The notes beneath the pieces were generated by a model. It had not been told where the DNA came from. It saw only the letters and a list, made by a program, of their open reading frames with translations, and did no database searches. A stretch of DNA of 35,159 nucleotides from Bordetella parapertussis (GTDB taxonomy: Bacteria; Pseudomonadota; Gammaproteobacteria; Burkholderiales; SG8-41): contig CAMDDY010000003.1 in assembly GCA_945893125.1 (NCBI GenBank), forward strand, positions 1 through 35,159. The letters are read 5' to 3'. Shown here piece after piece: positions 17,613 through 26,670 of the stretch. The stretch's first letter is position 1; each line of letters opens with the position of its first letter. A program made the position numbers and the translations under genes.

Positions 17613-19748
17613 ATGACACAACCACAAACCCCAACCTGGGCCAACGGCCCGCATCGTGTGCTGCTGCTCAACCTGCGCGAAGGCGACGAACCCAAGGTTG
17701 ACGCTGAAGCGCTGGTTGCCGGCGCCAAGGAATATCGCGCCACGGCGTTTTGTCTGAGCGGTGGCGGCATCGTGGCGTTTTACCAAACACGCATTGCGGG
17801 TCACCGCATTTCGAATGGCTTGGGCGCGCGCGATCTGTTGGCGGAAGTGATACCGGTCGCGCATCGCGAAGGCATGCGCGTGCTGGCGCGCATCGATCCG
17901 AGCTGCGCGCCGAAAGCGCTCGCACTCGAACACCCCGAATGGTTCACGCGTGACATCAACGGCAACTTCTGCGAAGTCAGCGAGCATTACGTCACCTGCC
18001 CCAACGCGGGTTACTACCGTGAGCGCATGGTTGAAGTGGTGCGCGAAATTCTGCAACGCTACGACGCCGACGGCATCTGGAACAATCAAGGCAAATTCGC
18101 CGCGTGGGAAACGGGCCTGTGTTACTGCAACACCTGCCAGTCGATGTTCAAGGCCGAATCGGGCCACGCCATTCCGCAAACTGAAAACTGGGACGATCCC
18201 GTCTGGCGGCAATACAACGAATGGCGCTACCGGCGCATTGCCGACTGGGTGGCGCTGATGCATCGCGAGATACACGCGGTGAAACAAGACGCGGTATTTA
18301 TCTCCGCCGTGCAGTTGATGGAGTCGCTCGAAACCATACGCCCCGGCGGCTGGGACATCGACTACTGGCTGGAGCATCAGGACATCCCCACCTTTGAATG
18401 CCAGCGCCGCCACGCAGCACCCTTCTGGCCGGGCATCCAGGCGAAATATCTCGCCACGCTTGCACCGGACAAGCCGCGCTGGATGACCGCGAGTTATTTT
18501 TATCCGTGGTGGCGGCTGTATGCGGCGCCTGAAGCGGAGAACCGGCCGTGGATCGCGCAGCAAGTCGCCAACGGCGTGAGCCCCTGGTTGCATATCAACG
18601 GCGGCTACTCCGATTTATTTGACCGGCGCAGCCTCGCGCCGATGAAAGCCGTGTTTCAGCGGCTTGAACGGTGGGAGAAATATCTTGACGGCGCGCAGTC
18701 GCAGGCGCGCGTGGTGCTGGTGTTGTCGCGCTACACGCAGGACAACTACGGCCGCGACAAACCGCAAGCGCGTTATCTCGACTTCATTCGCGGCTGGTAC
18801 TTGGCGTTGCAGGAAGCGCACATTGCGTTTGACGTTATCTCGGACAAATTGATTTCACCCGAGCGGCTTGCGCGCTACGGCGTGGTGGTGGTTTCCAATC
18901 TGGCGTGCGTGTCGGATGCCGCGGTTACATCGCTCGCGCAATACACCCAAGCGGGCGGCGGCCTGATCGCAAGCTACGAGGCCGGTCTCGCCGATGCCGA
19001 CGGCAAGCCGCGCGCCACGCCCGCGTTTGATGCGGTGCTGGGCATTTCCCGCAGCGGCAAACGCGAAGGGCTTAAATCGTCGTACGCCAAACTGGAATCG
19101 CGCGACGATCCGTTGCTCGATGGCATCGGCGATACCGACTTGATTCCGAACGAAGGCGCACTGATTGAAGTCACCACGGCAGCGGGGCACGCCGTGCCGC
19201 TGACGCTGATCCCGCCGGTGATCGCGCATGACGGCGCCACCATCAGCATTCCCGAATACAGCGCGATACGAGAGACCACTACTATCCCCGTAGTGACACG
19301 TGGCGCAAGTGGTGGTGGCAAGGGCCGCGTGGTGTATTTCGCCAACACCATGGAAGGTTTGTACTACCACTACGGTTTCCCCGATCTCGGCCGTGTGCTG
19401 GCGAACAGCGTGCGCTGGGCCTTGGGTGAGCCGATGGCGCTGGAAGTCGAAGCGCCCGATTACGTCGATGTCACGCACATGGGCCAGCCGGGGCGTGCGC
19501 TGGTGCATCTGGTGAATTTGCCGCTGGACAAGCCGCTGAACACCGGCTGGCGTCATCCGGGACGCAACCTGGTTGAAGTGCGTGATATCGTGGTGCGGCT
19601 GCGCCCGCCCATCGGCCAGCGTGTCCGTTCGGCGCGACTGGCGACGCACGAAACGGTGTTACCGCTGACATTTCAGCACGATACCTGCGAAGTCACTGTT
19701 CCCATGCTAGCCGATCATGAAATCGTTATTTTTGAACTGATCGAGTAA
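17613..19748 (+). CDS. Putative glycoside-hydrolase-like protein with C-terminal beta-galactosidase-trimerisation-like region
   Basis: HPEWFTRDINGNFCEVSEHYVTCPNAGYYRERMVEVVREILQRYDADGIWNNQGKFAAWETGLCYCNTCQSMF (TIM-barrel GH-like); later GVVVVSNLACVSDAAVTSLAQYTQAGGGLIASYEAGLAD (glutaminase-like trimerisation domain); ALVHLVNLPL. ATG 17613, alternative TTG 17598. Confidence 0.65.
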   Translation: MTQPQTPTWANGPHRVLLLNLREGDEPKVDAEALVAGAKEYRATAFCLSGGGIVAFYQTRIAGHRISNGLGARDLLAEVIPVAHREGMRVLARIDPSCAPKALALEHPEWFTRDINGNFCEVSEHYVTCPNAGYYRERMVEVVREILQRYDADGIWNNQGKFAAWETGLCYCNTCQSMFKAESGHAIPQTENWDDPVWRQYNEWRYRRIADWVALMHREIHAVKQDAVFISAVQLMESLETIRPGGWDIDYWLEHQDIPTFECQRRHAAPFWPGIQAKYLATLAPDKPRWMTASYFYPWWRLYAAPEAENRPWIAQQVANGVSPWLHINGGYSDLFDRRSLAPMKAVFQRLERWEKYLDGAQSQARVVLVLSRYTQDNYGRDKPQARYLDFIRGWYLALQEAHIAFDVISDKLISPERLARYGVVVVSNLACVSDAAVTSLAQYTQAGGGLIASYEAGLADADGKPRATPAFDAVLGISRSGKREGLKSSYAKLESRDDPLLDGIGDTDLIPNEGALIEVTTAAGHAVPLTLIPPVIAHDGATISIPEYSAIRETTTIPVVTRGASGGGKGRVVYFANTMEGLYYHYGFPDLGRVLANSVRWALGEPMALEVEAPDYVDVTHMGQPGRALVHLVNLPLDKPLNTGWRHPGRNLVEVRDIVVRLRPPIGQRVRSARLATHETVLPLTFQHDTCEVTVPMLADHEIVIFELIE

Positions 19749-19782
19749 CCCGGAAGAAAACCTTTAACTGCTAAATTTTCCT

Positions 19783-19863
19783 CGTCGTTCCGGCGCAGAC
19801 GGGAACCCATAGGGTGTCGCAAGTGGCACTGTGTTATGGGTTCCCGCCTGCGCGGGAACGACG
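19783..19863. repeat. Paired palindromic (REP/BIME-like) element, related to 9006-9084
   Basis: cgtcgttccggcgcagacgggaacccata (19783-19811) versus tatgggttcccgcctgcgcgggaacgacg (19835-19863), 2 mismatches; spacer contains caagtggcactgtgtt, like caagtggcactgcgtt of the 9006-9084 element. Confidence 0.8.
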
Positions 19864-19900
19864 AAGGGAAAGATCGTTTGTCCTTAATGAGATTCTGCCC

Positions 19901-20860
19901 ATGATCCGTATCGCATTCGCCGTTCTACTGACTACCGCCACGCTTGCTGACGCGCAGCAGGTGCAATACCCCGCCAAAACCGTGCGCCTCGTGGTGCCGC
20001 TGGTCGCCGGCGGCCCCACCGACATCCTCGCGCGGCTGATCGCGCAGCCGCTCGGTGAAAAACTCGCCCATCAGGTCGTGGTGGACAATCGTCCCGGCGC
20101 GGGCGGCAACATCGGCGCGGAAATGGTGGCGAAGTCGCCGCCGGACGGCCACACTTTGTTCATGGGCACCTCGGGCCCGATGTCGATCAACATCAGCCTC
20201 TATCCGAAATTAGGCTATGACCCGTTGCGTGATTTCGCGCCGATTATCCTGGCGGCCTCCGCGCCATTTGCCGTGGTGGTGCATCCCGCGTTGCCCGCCG
20301 GCAACATCAAACAGTTGATTGCGCTGGTGAAAGCCAAACCGAATCAACTGAACTACGGCGCGGTGCCCGGCAACGCCGCGCATCTAGCGACGGAGTTATT
20401 CAAGAGCATGGCGGGCCTCGACATGGTGTTCGTGCCGTACAAAGGCGCCGCGCCCGCCAATACCGATCTGGTGGCGGGGCAGATCCAGTTGTCGTTTGCC
20501 TCAACGCCGGGCGCAATGCCGCTGGTGAAAGGCGGACGCCTGAAAGCGCTGGCCATTTCGAGCGCCAAGCGTATCGCCAAGCTGCCCGATCTGCCGACCA
20601 TCGCCGAATCCGGCGTGGCGGGCTACGAAGCCAGCGTGTGGTACGGCATCGTTGCGCCGGCGAAAACCGCGCCGGAAATCATCGCGCGGCTGTACAAGGA
20701 AAGTGCCGCGATACTGCAAGACCGCGTGAGCCGCGAAAAATTCGACGCCAATGATTTCGAAGCGACGGTGCTGAATCCGGAGCAGTTCGGCGCACATATA
20801 CGCAGTGAAATCGCCAAGTGGGGCAAGGTGGTTAAGGCCACCGGCGCGCGCGCGGAGTAA
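19901..20860 (+). CDS. TTT (Bug-type) substrate-binding protein 4
   Basis: MIRIAFAVLLTTATLADAQQ signal; YPAKTVRLVVPLVAGGPTDILARLIAQPLGEKLAHQVVVDNRPGAGGNIGAEMVAKSPPDGHTL; FVPYKGAAPANTDLVAGQIQL. Confidence 0.9.
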   Translation: MIRIAFAVLLTTATLADAQQVQYPAKTVRLVVPLVAGGPTDILARLIAQPLGEKLAHQVVVDNRPGAGGNIGAEMVAKSPPDGHTLFMGTSGPMSINISLYPKLGYDPLRDFAPIILAASAPFAVVVHPALPAGNIKQLIALVKAKPNQLNYGAVPGNAAHLATELFKSMAGLDMVFVPYKGAAPANTDLVAGQIQLSFASTPGAMPLVKGGRLKALAISSAKRIAKLPDLPTIAESGVAGYEASVWYGIVAPAKTAPEIIARLYKESAAILQDRVSREKFDANDFEATVLNPEQFGAHIRSEIAKWGKVVKATGARAE

Positions 20861-20903
20861 GGGAAAAGCGCCGGCAGACCCGCTGACTATCGAGTGCCAC
20901 TCG

Positions 20904-22094
20904 TCACATGGTGTACGGAACGTGCGGCGTCGGGACGCGTTCGAGGCAATCGCGGTTCAACTCCGAAATACGGTTGCAGCCCAGATAGGCAATCGTGCGG
21001 CTGATTTCTTCGCGGTAAAAATTGATCGCGCGCGCAGCACCTGCTTCTCCGCCGACCGTCGTGCCCCACAGTGTTGCGCGTCCGACCATCACCAGCTTGG
21101 CCCCGATGGCGAGCGCCTTCACCACGTCGCTGCCGCGGCGAAATCCACTGTCGACGATGACGGTCGTCTTGTTGCCCACCGCATCCACGATCGGCGCCAG
21201 CGCTTCGATGGGCGCCATCGAACTGTCGAAGTTGCGACCGCCATGATTGGATACGATGACGCCATCGGCGCCGCGCGCAATGGCACGTTCGGCATCCTGT
21301 GGCGTGAGTATGCCCTTCACCAGCAGTTTGCCCGGCCACATATCACGCAGCACGCCAAGGTCGTCCCACGACAGCGCATCGTTCTTGGTCTTGCGCTCGG
21401 CATTGGAGACGTGCGTAAATTTCTCCGTCATGCCCTCGGGGTAGTTCGCGCGGGTGGGCATGCCGCCGGACATCCAGTAACGCATGATGACGTTGAGCAG
21501 CCAGCCCGGCCTCGCCAGCACCGCCGCCGTGTTCTTGCGGGTGTAACGGAACGGCACGGTGTAACCGTTGCGAATGTTGTATTCGCGGTTGGTGCCTACG
21601 GGGCCGTCCACGGTAACCACCAGCGCCTCGAATCCGGCGTTCTTCGCGCGCTCGACCAGAATATGCGACATGCGCACATCCGACCACATGTAGAGCTGAA
21701 ACCACAGCGTGCCGCCGACCAGTCGGGCGACATCCTCCATGCTGGTCTGCGAACCGGTGGCGAGGGTGAAAGGAATGTTTGCGGCCTTCGCCGCGCGCGC
21801 GAGTTCCAGTTCGCCCTGATACCACAGCATGCCCGCCGGACCGGTCGGCGCGATGCCCAGCGGCATGCCGTGTTGCTTGCCGAACAGCGTGGTCTCCTGG
21901 CTGCGCTGGGTGACGTTGACCAGCACCTGCGTCTTCAACTTGATGCGTTCGAACGCCGCGCGGTTGTTGCGCAAGGCCACCTCGTCCTCGGTGCCGCGAT
22001 CAACGAACTCAAACAGCCATTGCGGCAGGCGCCGCTTGGCCATAAGGCGCAAATCATGAACGTTAAGCGCTTCCATCTCATTACCATTAAACAC
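20904..22094 (-). CDS. FMN-dependent alpha-hydroxy acid oxidase/dehydrogenase (lactate/mandelate dehydrogenase-like)
   Basis: MPLGIAPTGPAGMLWYQGELELARAAKAANIPFTLATGSQTSMEDVA; KLLVKGILTPQDAERAIARGADGVIVSNHGGRNFDSSMAPIEALAPIVDAV; VIVDSGFRRGSDVVKALAIGAKLVMVGRATLWG. Confidence 0.93.
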   Translation of the reverse strand: MFNGNEMEALNVHDLRLMAKRRLPQWLFEFVDRGTEDEVALRNNRAAFERIKLKTQVLVNVTQRSQETTLFGKQHGMPLGIAPTGPAGMLWYQGELELARAAKAANIPFTLATGSQTSMEDVARLVGGTLWFQLYMWSDVRMSHILVERAKNAGFEALVVTVDGPVGTNREYNIRNGYTVPFRYTRKNTAAVLARPGWLLNVIMRYWMSGGMPTRANYPEGMTEKFTHVSNAERKTKNDALSWDDLGVLRDMWPGKLLVKGILTPQDAERAIARGADGVIVSNHGGRNFDSSMAPIEALAPIVDAVGNKTTVIVDSGFRRGSDVVKALAIGAKLVMVGRATLWGTTVGGEAGAARAINFYREEISRTIAYLGCNRISELNRDCLERVPTPHVPYTM

Positions 22095-22151
22095 GGGCTT
22101 TCCCTATATTTCGCGCGCACTTTCGGCGTACTGCGCAGCAAGCAAGCGGAA

Positions 22152-22718
22152 TTACTTGAACGCCGCGCCGTAATTGTCGCGATAGGTAAACTCGGCTATC
22201 GCCTTGCGCGTGCGCGGTTTCAAATCCTTGGCGCGCACTTCTTCGATCAAATCTTCCACGCGACCGCGATAACCCGCCGCCATCACCGCCACCGGCTTGG
22301 CATTGGCGGGAATATTAAAACCCTTGCAGATTTTGTCGTAATCAAACCCCGCCATGGCGTGAATGGTGAGGCCCATGGCGTAACCTTGCACCATCATGTT
22401 TTCCATGGCGAAGCCGACATCAAGCATGAAATTCTGCAAGCCGTTGCGTTCGGGTTGCTCTTCGGGCACGCCGATAATCACCATCTTCAGCGCGCCGGGC
22501 GGCGCCCATTGTTTGTTGCCCGCGGATAAGGCGTCGTCGAAGATGCGCTGGGCTTCCGCGCTCGACGCGATCAGCACGCGCCACGGTTGCCGGTTGTTGG
22601 ACGACGGCGCCCAGCGGAAGGCATCGAGCAGCGTTTCTATGGTTTCGGCTTCCAGCGGTTTGTTGGCGAAATGGCGGTCGCTGCGGCGGTCGCGGATGAC
22701 ATCGAGTAGTTTGGACAT
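22152..22718 (-). CDS. Nitroreductase family protein
   Basis: LLDVIRDRRSDRHFANKPLEAETIETLLDAFRWAPSSNNRQPWRVLIA; DVGFAMENMMVQGYAMGLTIHAMAGFDYDKICKGFNIP. Confidence 0.9.
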   Translation of the reverse strand: MSKLLDVIRDRRSDRHFANKPLEAETIETLLDAFRWAPSSNNRQPWRVLIASSAEAQRIFDDALSAGNKQWAPPGALKMVIIGVPEEQPERNGLQNFMLDVGFAMENMMVQGYAMGLTIHAMAGFDYDKICKGFNIPANAKPVAVMAAGYRGRVEDLIEEVRAKDLKPRTRKAIAEFTYRDNYGAAFK

Positions 22719-22859
22719 GAATTTTCCGTGGTTACAGTGAATAAATGACGCGCGGGTCTGGTTTGCGCGAAAACCGGCATTTTGGGCAATTTCCGGGGCT
22801 TGTCAATAAAATCACCGGCGTGTGTGACCGGTACTTGGGGTGGCCTATTTTAGAGGCTT

Positions 22860-22875
22860 TGTGACTTTTTTCACA
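22860..22875. promoter_or_regulatory. CRP/Vfr-family-type binding site
   Basis: TGTGA-CTTTTT-TCACA: perfect half-sites with 6-bp spacer, centre 22867.5, in a divergent intergenic region. Confidence 0.5.
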
Positions 22876-22902
22876 GACAGCACGGGCGCGCGGGCGGATA
22901 CT
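22874..22902 (+). promoter_or_regulatory. Putative sigma70-like promoter for the downstream hairpin RNA
   Basis: -35-like CAGACA (22874-22879), 17-nt spacer, -10-like GATACT (22897-22902); predicted start about 22908-22910. Confidence 0.4.
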
Positions 22903-22908
22903 TTGTTC

Positions 22909-22981
22909 TCGCAATCACTCCTCAACTCCTCCTTTGTTGATTGCCTTCACCGCGACGGGCTTCCCGCCGCGGTTTTTCTTT
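22909..22981 (+). ncRNA. Candidate small RNA (or attenuating leader) with anti-Shine-Dalgarno loop
   Basis: Perfect 7-bp stem gcaatca (22911-22917)/tgattgc (22938-22944) presenting loop ctcctcaactcctcctttgt, followed by an intrinsic terminator; no supported ORF. Confidence 0.5.
22950..22980 (+). terminator. Rho-independent terminator
   Basis: ccgcgacggg-ctt-cccgccgcgg (one internal mismatch) followed by tttttctt; T-run only on + strand. Confidence 0.75.
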
Positions 22982-23075
22982 GTGGGTCGGCATGATATGC
23001 GGACTGCCGAAAACCGGCGGCGTGAAATTGCTATGATGGCGGGCGATCCCTAGACCCCGCCAGCAGGAGCAGCCG

Positions 23076-24611
23076 ATGCCGTTTGAAGCCTTGATCCGCG
23101 ACTACGAAGAACGCACGCAACGTGCGCTGGCGATGGGCGGAGCGGAAAAACTCGCCGCGCGCAAAGCCGCCGGCGTGCTGAACGCGCGTGAACGGGTCGA
23201 TCATTTGCTGGATGCCGGCAGTTTTATCGAATCCGGTCGCTACGCCACTTCGGCGCGTGCAGAGGTGCGTCATAAAACGCCGGGTGACGGCAAGGTGGTG
23301 GGCTTTGGCCGCATCGACGGGCGCGAAGTGGGCGTGATTTCCAATGATTTCACCGTGCTCGGCGCATCCAGCGCGGTAATCAATCAGAAAAAAGTAAAAC
23401 ACGTTAAAAACGTCGCCACCAAACGCGGCTTTCCGATGGTGTTTCTGGGTGAAACCAGCGGCGCGCGCATGCCCGATCGCATGGGCGCGACGGGCCGCTC
23501 GATCGTCGGGCAGGACGGCGCGGAATATCAACGGCTGCGCAAATCGCCGTGGGCGTCGGCGCTGCTCGGCAGTTGTTTCGGCCACTCGGCGTGGTACGCG
23601 AGCCTGTCTGACTTTACCGTGATGCGCAAAGGCGCGGTGATGGCGGTGGCCAGCCATCGCGTGGCGGAAAAAGCCATCGGCCGGCCGATCACACCCGAGG
23701 AACTCGGCGGCTGGCGCATGCATACGCGCACCTCGGGGCTGGTGGATGTTGCGGTGGATACGGATGCGCAGGCGCTGGACGCCATCAAGAAATTTTTGTC
23801 GTATCTGCCGAGTCACTGTAACGAAGCGCCGCCGGTGTTGCCGGTTCCCGTGGGTTCGGACGACGCGATCCGGCAGGTGCTCGACATCCTGCCGGAAGCA
23901 CGCTCGCAGGTGTACGACGTGCGCAAAATCATCGACGCAATCGCCGATAAAGGCTCGCGCTTTGATCTGAAACCGGATTTCGGCAAATCGGTGGTCACCG
24001 CGTTGACACGCATCGACGGCCACACCACCGGCATCATCGCCAACAATCCGCTCTTTAAGGGCGGCGCGCTGGATGTCGATGCCTGCGCCAAGGTGACGAG
24101 TTTTCTGGTGTTGTGCGATTCGTTCAATATTCCCATCGTGTTTCTGGTGGATGTGCCGGGCTTTCTGATCGGGCTTGAAGGCGAACAGCGCGGCGCGCCG
24201 GGACGCATCATCAACTGGGTCAACGCGTTGTCGCTGGTCACCGTGCCGAAGATATCCATCATCCTGCGCAAGAGTTACGGCAAAGCGTATCTCAACATGG
24301 GCGGCGGCAAAAATTCCGATGAAGTCGCGTGCTGGCCCACGGCGGATCTGGGCTTTGTCGATCCATCTGTCGGTGTGAACATTTTGCATGGCCTCAAACA
24401 GGAAGATGATCCGGAACGTTTCAAACAACTCGCCGCCGAAATCGAGCAGGATAACTCGGTGTGGGGCCTCGCTGCCTTATACGAAACGCAATCAGTGATC
24501 GATCCGCGCGACACACGCGATTATCTGATCCGCACGCTGCAAGTGCATCGCATGCGGATGACGGGCGGCGTCGGCGAACATCTGATCAGCAACTGGCCGA
24601 CGACGTTTTAA
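23076..24611 (+). CDS. Acyl-CoA carboxylase carboxyltransferase (beta) subunit-like
   Basis: AARKAAGVLNARERVDHLLDAGSFIE; GEVGVISNDFTVLGASSAVINQKKVKH-type region; VFLGETSGARMPD; IANNPLFKGGALDVDACAK; FLVDVPGFLIGLEGEQRGAPGRIINW; RKSYGKAYLNMGGG. Confidence 0.9.
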   Translation: MPFEALIRDYEERTQRALAMGGAEKLAARKAAGVLNARERVDHLLDAGSFIESGRYATSARAEVRHKTPGDGKVVGFGRIDGREVGVISNDFTVLGASSAVINQKKVKHVKNVATKRGFPMVFLGETSGARMPDRMGATGRSIVGQDGAEYQRLRKSPWASALLGSCFGHSAWYASLSDFTVMRKGAVMAVASHRVAEKAIGRPITPEELGGWRMHTRTSGLVDVAVDTDAQALDAIKKFLSYLPSHCNEAPPVLPVPVGSDDAIRQVLDILPEARSQVYDVRKIIDAIADKGSRFDLKPDFGKSVVTALTRIDGHTTGIIANNPLFKGGALDVDACAKVTSFLVLCDSFNIPIVFLVDVPGFLIGLEGEQRGAPGRIINWVNALSLVTVPKISIILRKSYGKAYLNMGGGKNSDEVACWPTADLGFVDPSVGVNILHGLKQEDDPERFKQLAAEIEQDNSVWGLAALYETQSVIDPRDTRDYLIRTLQVHRMRMTGGVGEHLISNWPTTF

Positions 24612-24724
24612 TATAACTAATTGTTTTTATTGATTATTTTGTCCATGCGATCCATTGAATTCACGCACATGACGCGCTACGATGAACCGGACAAACTGAC
24701 AATCTCCATCAACCCGAGGCAGCC

Positions 24725-25615
24725 ATGGACAAGGTAACGAGCCGATTAAGAAAACTGATCAACGGCAGCGAGTTGGTAATCCAGCCGGGCATTTTCGACG
24801 GCTACAGTGCGCGCCTGGTGCAGCAGGCTGGTTTTCCATCCGGCTTTATCTCCGGCGCGGGTATTGCCGAAGCGCTGCTCGGCCAACCCGATATCGGCCT
24901 CATGGGTTTCGAACTCAATCTGAATGCGGTGCGTATGCTGGCGGCGTGCGTGGATATTCCGCTGCTGGCCGACGCGGACACCGGCTACGGCAATGCAATC
25001 AACGTGTTTCATCTGGTGCGCGCGTTCGAGCAGGCCGGGCTTGCCGGCGTGATGATCGAGGATCAGTCGTGGCCCAAGCGCTGCGGGCACATGGCGGGCA
25101 AAGCGGTGATCTCCGCCGGGGAAATGGTGGAAAAAATTCACGGCGCCGTGGCGGCGCGGCGCGATGCGGATTTTGTCATCAAGTCGCGCACCGATTCACT
25201 CGCCACGCACGGCATCGCTGAAGTGGTGCGGCGGCTGAATCTGTATGCCGAGGCCGGCGCGGATTTGCTGTTCGCCGACGCGCTGCTCTCCGAGCAGGAC
25301 ATCACCACCGTGATCCAAAACGTGTCGAAACCACTGTGTATCAACATGGGCTTCGGCATACGCCGCCGTGCCACCACGCCGCTGATTTCTCCGATGCGAT
25401 TGGCCGAACTGGGCGTGCGCGTGGTGATCTATCCGCGATTGCTCACCTCTTGCGCCATCAAGGGCATGCAAAACGGGCTGGACGCGTTACAGCAAGCCAT
25501 GCGCAGCAAACAACCCCTTGAGCGGCCGGAGCTGTTGCTGTCGTTTGAGGAACTCAATACGCTGGTGGGCTTCGATGAATTTCAGGCGCTGGAGCGCAAG
25601 CTGGTGAGCCGATAG
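24725..25615 (+). CDS. Isocitrate lyase/phosphoenolpyruvate mutase family protein
   Basis: VIQPGIFDGYSARLVQQAGFPSGFISGAGIAEALLGQPDIGLM; LLADADTGYGNAINVFHLVRAFEQAGLAGVMIEDQSWPKRCGHMAGKAVI; DFVIKSRTDS. Confidence 0.93.
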   Translation: MDKVTSRLRKLINGSELVIQPGIFDGYSARLVQQAGFPSGFISGAGIAEALLGQPDIGLMGFELNLNAVRMLAACVDIPLLADADTGYGNAINVFHLVRAFEQAGLAGVMIEDQSWPKRCGHMAGKAVISAGEMVEKIHGAVAARRDADFVIKSRTDSLATHGIAEVVRRLNLYAEAGADLLFADALLSEQDITTVIQNVSKPLCINMGFGIRRRATTPLISPMRLAELGVRVVIYPRLLTSCAIKGMQNGLDALQQAMRSKQPLERPELLLSFEELNTLVGFDEFQALERKLVSR

Positions 25616-25659
25616 TACGCCGCGTAACATCTGCTCGAAAGATCACGGAGGAACGTTCG

Positions 25660-26625
25660 ATGCGTATCGCATTAACACTGAGCGGCATTTTGATGCTCGC
25701 ACCCGCGCCGGCGCGCTCACAAACGGAGCCCGCGTATCCGGCAAAACCAGTGCGCATCATCGTGCCCGTTGCGCCCGGCGGCAGCACGGACATACTGTCC
25801 CGGCTGGTCGCGCAACGATTGACCGAGGTGTGGCGTACACAGGTCGTGGTCGAGAACCGGCCCGGTGGCGCCGGCGGCATTGTCGGCGTCGATTATGTGG
25901 CCAAGAGCGCACCCGACGGCTACACCCTGATCATGGGATACATCGGCACCTTCTCGTTTCTGCCGTCGGTATTTCCCAAGATGCCCTACGATCCGGTGCG
26001 GGATTTCGCGCCGCTGTCGCTGGTCGCGATGGTGCCCAACATGATGGCCATACACCCCTCGGTGCCGGCGAAAACCGTGAAGGAACTGGTGGCGCTGGCC
26101 CGCAGCCGCCCCGGCCAACTCAACTACGGCTCATCCGGCAACGGCAGCAACTCGCATGTGTCGGTGGAGTATTTCAAGCAATTGACCGGAACGGACATCC
26201 AGCAGATTCCCTACAAAGGCGCCGGTTTGACGATGATTGATCTGTTGGGCGGACACATCACGCTTACCGTGACCGGGGTGCCGCCGATCATCCCGCATGT
26301 GCGCAGCAACCGGCTGCGCGCGCTGGGTGTCGCCACCGACAAGCGGCTCGACATACTGCCCAATGTACCGACGATCGCGGAAGCCGGCGTGCCGGGTTAT
26401 GAAATTACCCAATGGTACGGCCTGCTCGCGCCGGTGGGCACACCGCGTGACATCGTGCGAAAGCTGAATAGCGAAATCGTGCGCTATCTGCAATTGCCGG
26501 ACACTGCGGCCAGGATGTCCAGCGGAGGCGCCATTCCGACCGGCAACACGCCGGAGCAATTTCACGAGCTGATCAAAGCAGAAATCCCGCGTTGGGCCAA
26601 GGTGCTTAAGCAGGCTGGGTTGTAG
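25660..26625 (+). CDS. TTT (Bug-type) substrate-binding protein 5
   Basis: YPAKPVRIIVPVAPGGSTDILSRLVAQRLTEVWRTQVVVENRPGGAGGIVGVDYVAKSAPDGYTL; QIPYKGAGLTMIDLLGGHITL. Confidence 0.9.
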   Translation: MRIALTLSGILMLAPAPARSQTEPAYPAKPVRIIVPVAPGGSTDILSRLVAQRLTEVWRTQVVVENRPGGAGGIVGVDYVAKSAPDGYTLIMGYIGTFSFLPSVFPKMPYDPVRDFAPLSLVAMVPNMMAIHPSVPAKTVKELVALARSRPGQLNYGSSGNGSNSHVSVEYFKQLTGTDIQQIPYKGAGLTMIDLLGGHITLTVTGVPPIIPHVRSNRLRALGVATDKRLDILPNVPTIAEAGVPGYEITQWYGLLAPVGTPRDIVRKLNSEIVRYLQLPDTAARMSSGGAIPTGNTPEQFHELIKAEIPRWAKVLKQAGL

Positions 26626-26670
26626 TTAGCGTGATGAAACTTTCCGCCGTTTGATAAGCCCGTCCACGCA

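Noticed and set aside
20805-22529. 574-aa plus-strand ORF opposite the alpha-hydroxy acid oxidase and nitroreductase genes
   Set aside because: Shadow ORF: Arg/His/Gln/Ala-rich translation without domain motifs, antisense to well-supported genes in GC-rich DNA.
23031-24428. 465-aa minus-strand ORF opposite the carboxyltransferase gene
   Set aside because: Low-complexity His/Arg-rich shadow frame; the plus-strand gene is unambiguous.
24644-24733. Short ORF MRSIEFTHMTRYDEPDKLTISINPRQPWTR upstream of the ICL/PEP-mutase gene
   Set aside because: Too short, overlaps the downstream start region, and no supporting homology or SD signal.
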